From JAKFEE01 sp036675815 (GTDB taxonomy: Bacteria > Pseudomonadota > Alphaproteobacteria > Rhodospirillales > Magnetospirillaceae): a DNA stretch of 64,000 nt. Within the stretch, counting starts at the first letter, position 1; every line of letters starts with the position of its first letter. Shown one piece after another: positions 63,244 to 64,000 of this stretch. The notes under the pieces were generated by a model that saw only the letters and a program-made list of their open reading frames with translations, had not been told where the DNA came from and searched no databases. The translations under genes were made by a program, and so were the position numbers. Location: positions 1 through 64,000 of the forward strand of contig JAKFEE010000013.1 of NCBI GenBank assembly GCA_036675815.1, written 5' to 3'.

Positions 63244-63825
63244 CCTGATGGTCCCGGGGTCGAGGCAGGCAAACCTGATCCTTGCGGTGCCGGGGCACTG
63301 GCGCCGGTGCCGGCGACTACCTATCTGCTGGGCCGAAGCCTATGGCGTACGGATGGTGTCACCACTACCCATAACGACCTTGACAAGCTCCGGTGGCTGG
63401 CCTTAAAGCAGCCTGCGGCCTTTGCGGATCAGTCGCCTTGATTCGGCAACGTCGCACGACTACTTACGTCGTGCTGGCGCAAGCAGGCTTTAGAGTCCCC
63501 GGGATGTCGATATGGGTAGGGGAAACTCCCGTGGTCGGCGCCGCCTTTGTCGGAAGAGGGAAGAGGCGTCGCGGGCCGCTATCAACGAGGGGAAAGCTAG
63601 GGCCGCAATGGCAGGAGCCGAAGTGAGCCATTTTGCTGGTGGCGCGCCGCTGCCGCCCACGTCGAAGCGTCGGCCGTCGCCGATTCCGGTTTCAATGCGT
63701 TAACGCGGATGCAAGGCACGCGCAAGACAGCGCCGGGGCCGTCGCGACCGTGAGTATGGACATTCTGGACACGCCCGCGCCGGATGCTGCGGCCGGATCG
63801 ATTGTCGGAGAGGAGCTCAGAATAT
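63244..63825 (+). other. Intergenic region between dnaG and rpoD
   Basis: About 580 bp without a convincing gene. It holds a candidate promoter (63380-63408), an inverted repeat gcacgac/gtcgtgc (63454-63460 and 63468-63474, 7-nt loop), and a purine-rich stretch around 63550-63605. A Shine-Dalgarno (GGAGAGGAG) precedes the rpoD start at 63826. A long rpoD leader is plausible. Confidence 0.5.
63380..63408 (+). promoter_or_regulatory. Candidate promoter of rpoD
   Basis: A perfect -35 hexamer TTGACA (63380-63385), a 17-bp spacer and a weaker -10-like TTAAAG (63403-63408). It is the best-spaced match noticed in the dnaG-rpoD gap and lies ~420 bp before rpoD, implying a long untranslated leader if used. 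Confidence 0.4.
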
Positions 63826-64000
63826 ATGGCGAATAAGGCATCCAACACGGCCGAAATCTCCGAGACCCAGGAGGAGAATCTCGATAGCCCGCTTCTCGAT
63901 ACCATGGGCACCGCCGTCAAGCGGATGGTCGCCAAGGGCAAGGAGCGTGGCTACGTCACTTATGACGAGCTGAATGCCGCATTGCCGCCCGACGAGGCCT
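63826..64000 (+). CDS. rpoD: RNA polymerase sigma factor RpoD, 5' part
   Basis: Start of the housekeeping sigma factor; only the first 58 codons are in the window. ATG 63826 follows GGAGAGGAG. The translation MANKASNTAEISETQEEN, then MGTAVKRMVAKGKERGYVTY and DELNAALPPDE, matches sigma-70 region 1.1 as found in alphaproteobacteria. The dnaG-rpoD order supports it. Confidence 0.93.
   Translation, partial: MANKASNTAEISETQEENLDSPLLDTMGTAVKRMVAKGKERGYVTYDELNAALPPDEA

Noticed and set aside
63244..63825. A small protein or RNA gene between dnaG and rpoD
   Set aside because: Short frames lack family features, and no known RNA pattern was recognised by eye; only a promoter-like match and a 7-bp inverted repeat were noted.

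Overview
The window is GC-rich, gene-dense chromosomal DNA from an alphaproteobacterium, most likely of the order Rhodospirillales. That placement is an inference from gene order: mdh-sucCD-sucAB, sdhCDAB, hslVU near hisBHAFE, rsmI-yraN-gshB next to an LppC-type lipoprotein, carAB-greA, and yqeY-dnaG-rpoD. I cannot name a genus. No rRNA, tRNA, CRISPR array, prophage or replication origin was seen.

Layout. 0-12.2 kb, mainly minus strand: TCA-cycle block (sucB fragment at the left edge, sucA, sucD, sucC, mdh), the cell-division ATPase gene zapE, a small plus-strand lipoprotein gene and sdhCDAB. 12.8-16.6 kb: gap-pgk, a DJ-1/PfpI-like protein lacking the family cysteine, and a His/Asp-rich glycine-zipper surface protein. 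16.6-18.6 kb: hslVU behind a good match to a heat-shock promoter. 18.6-22.8 kb: a tight minus-strand operon lutA-lutB-(unknown membrane protein)-lutC-smr-xre for L-lactate oxidation and unidentified functions. 23-27.8 kb: an isolated Mrr-type restriction gene, hisBHAFE and a HIT protein. 27.8-31.7 kb: comM/yifB, then an AT-richer patch with an unrecognised protein carrying a PD-(D/E)xK-like motif, and a HicAB toxin-antitoxin pair. 31.7-35.8 kb: gshB, a BON lipoprotein, yraN, rsmI and an LppC-type lipoprotein. 35.9-36.8 kb holds decayed mobile or selfish genes: a RelE/ParE-type toxin broken by one amber codon, its ParD-like antitoxin and an IS630-type transposase remnant.

37-44 kb: a TRAP transporter (dctPQM) meets a protocatechuate operon (pcaL-pcaH-pcaG-pcaB) tail to tail. 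44-49 kb: a GH13 trehalose-synthase-like enzyme, an SLC13 permease with TrkA-C domains, an agmatinase-family ureohydrolase and a small hypothetical protein. 49-55.6 kb: a class A penicillin-binding protein with an unusual C-terminal SNase-like extension, a hibernation factor fused to a cold-shock-like domain, an enoyl-CoA hydratase/3-hydroxyacyl-CoA dehydrogenase pair, an Lrp regulator and greA. 55.6-64 kb: carB and carA separated by a GxxExxY gene lying between inverted repeats, then yqeY, dnaG and the start of rpoD.

Most of the window is core metabolism and housekeeping. The less ordinary parts are the 29.3-31.7 kb nuclease-like/HicAB patch, the 35.9-36.8 kb graveyard, the GxxExxY element with two related gene-less repeats in the his operon and before dnaG, the membrane protein inside the lut operon, and the PBP-SNase-like fusion.
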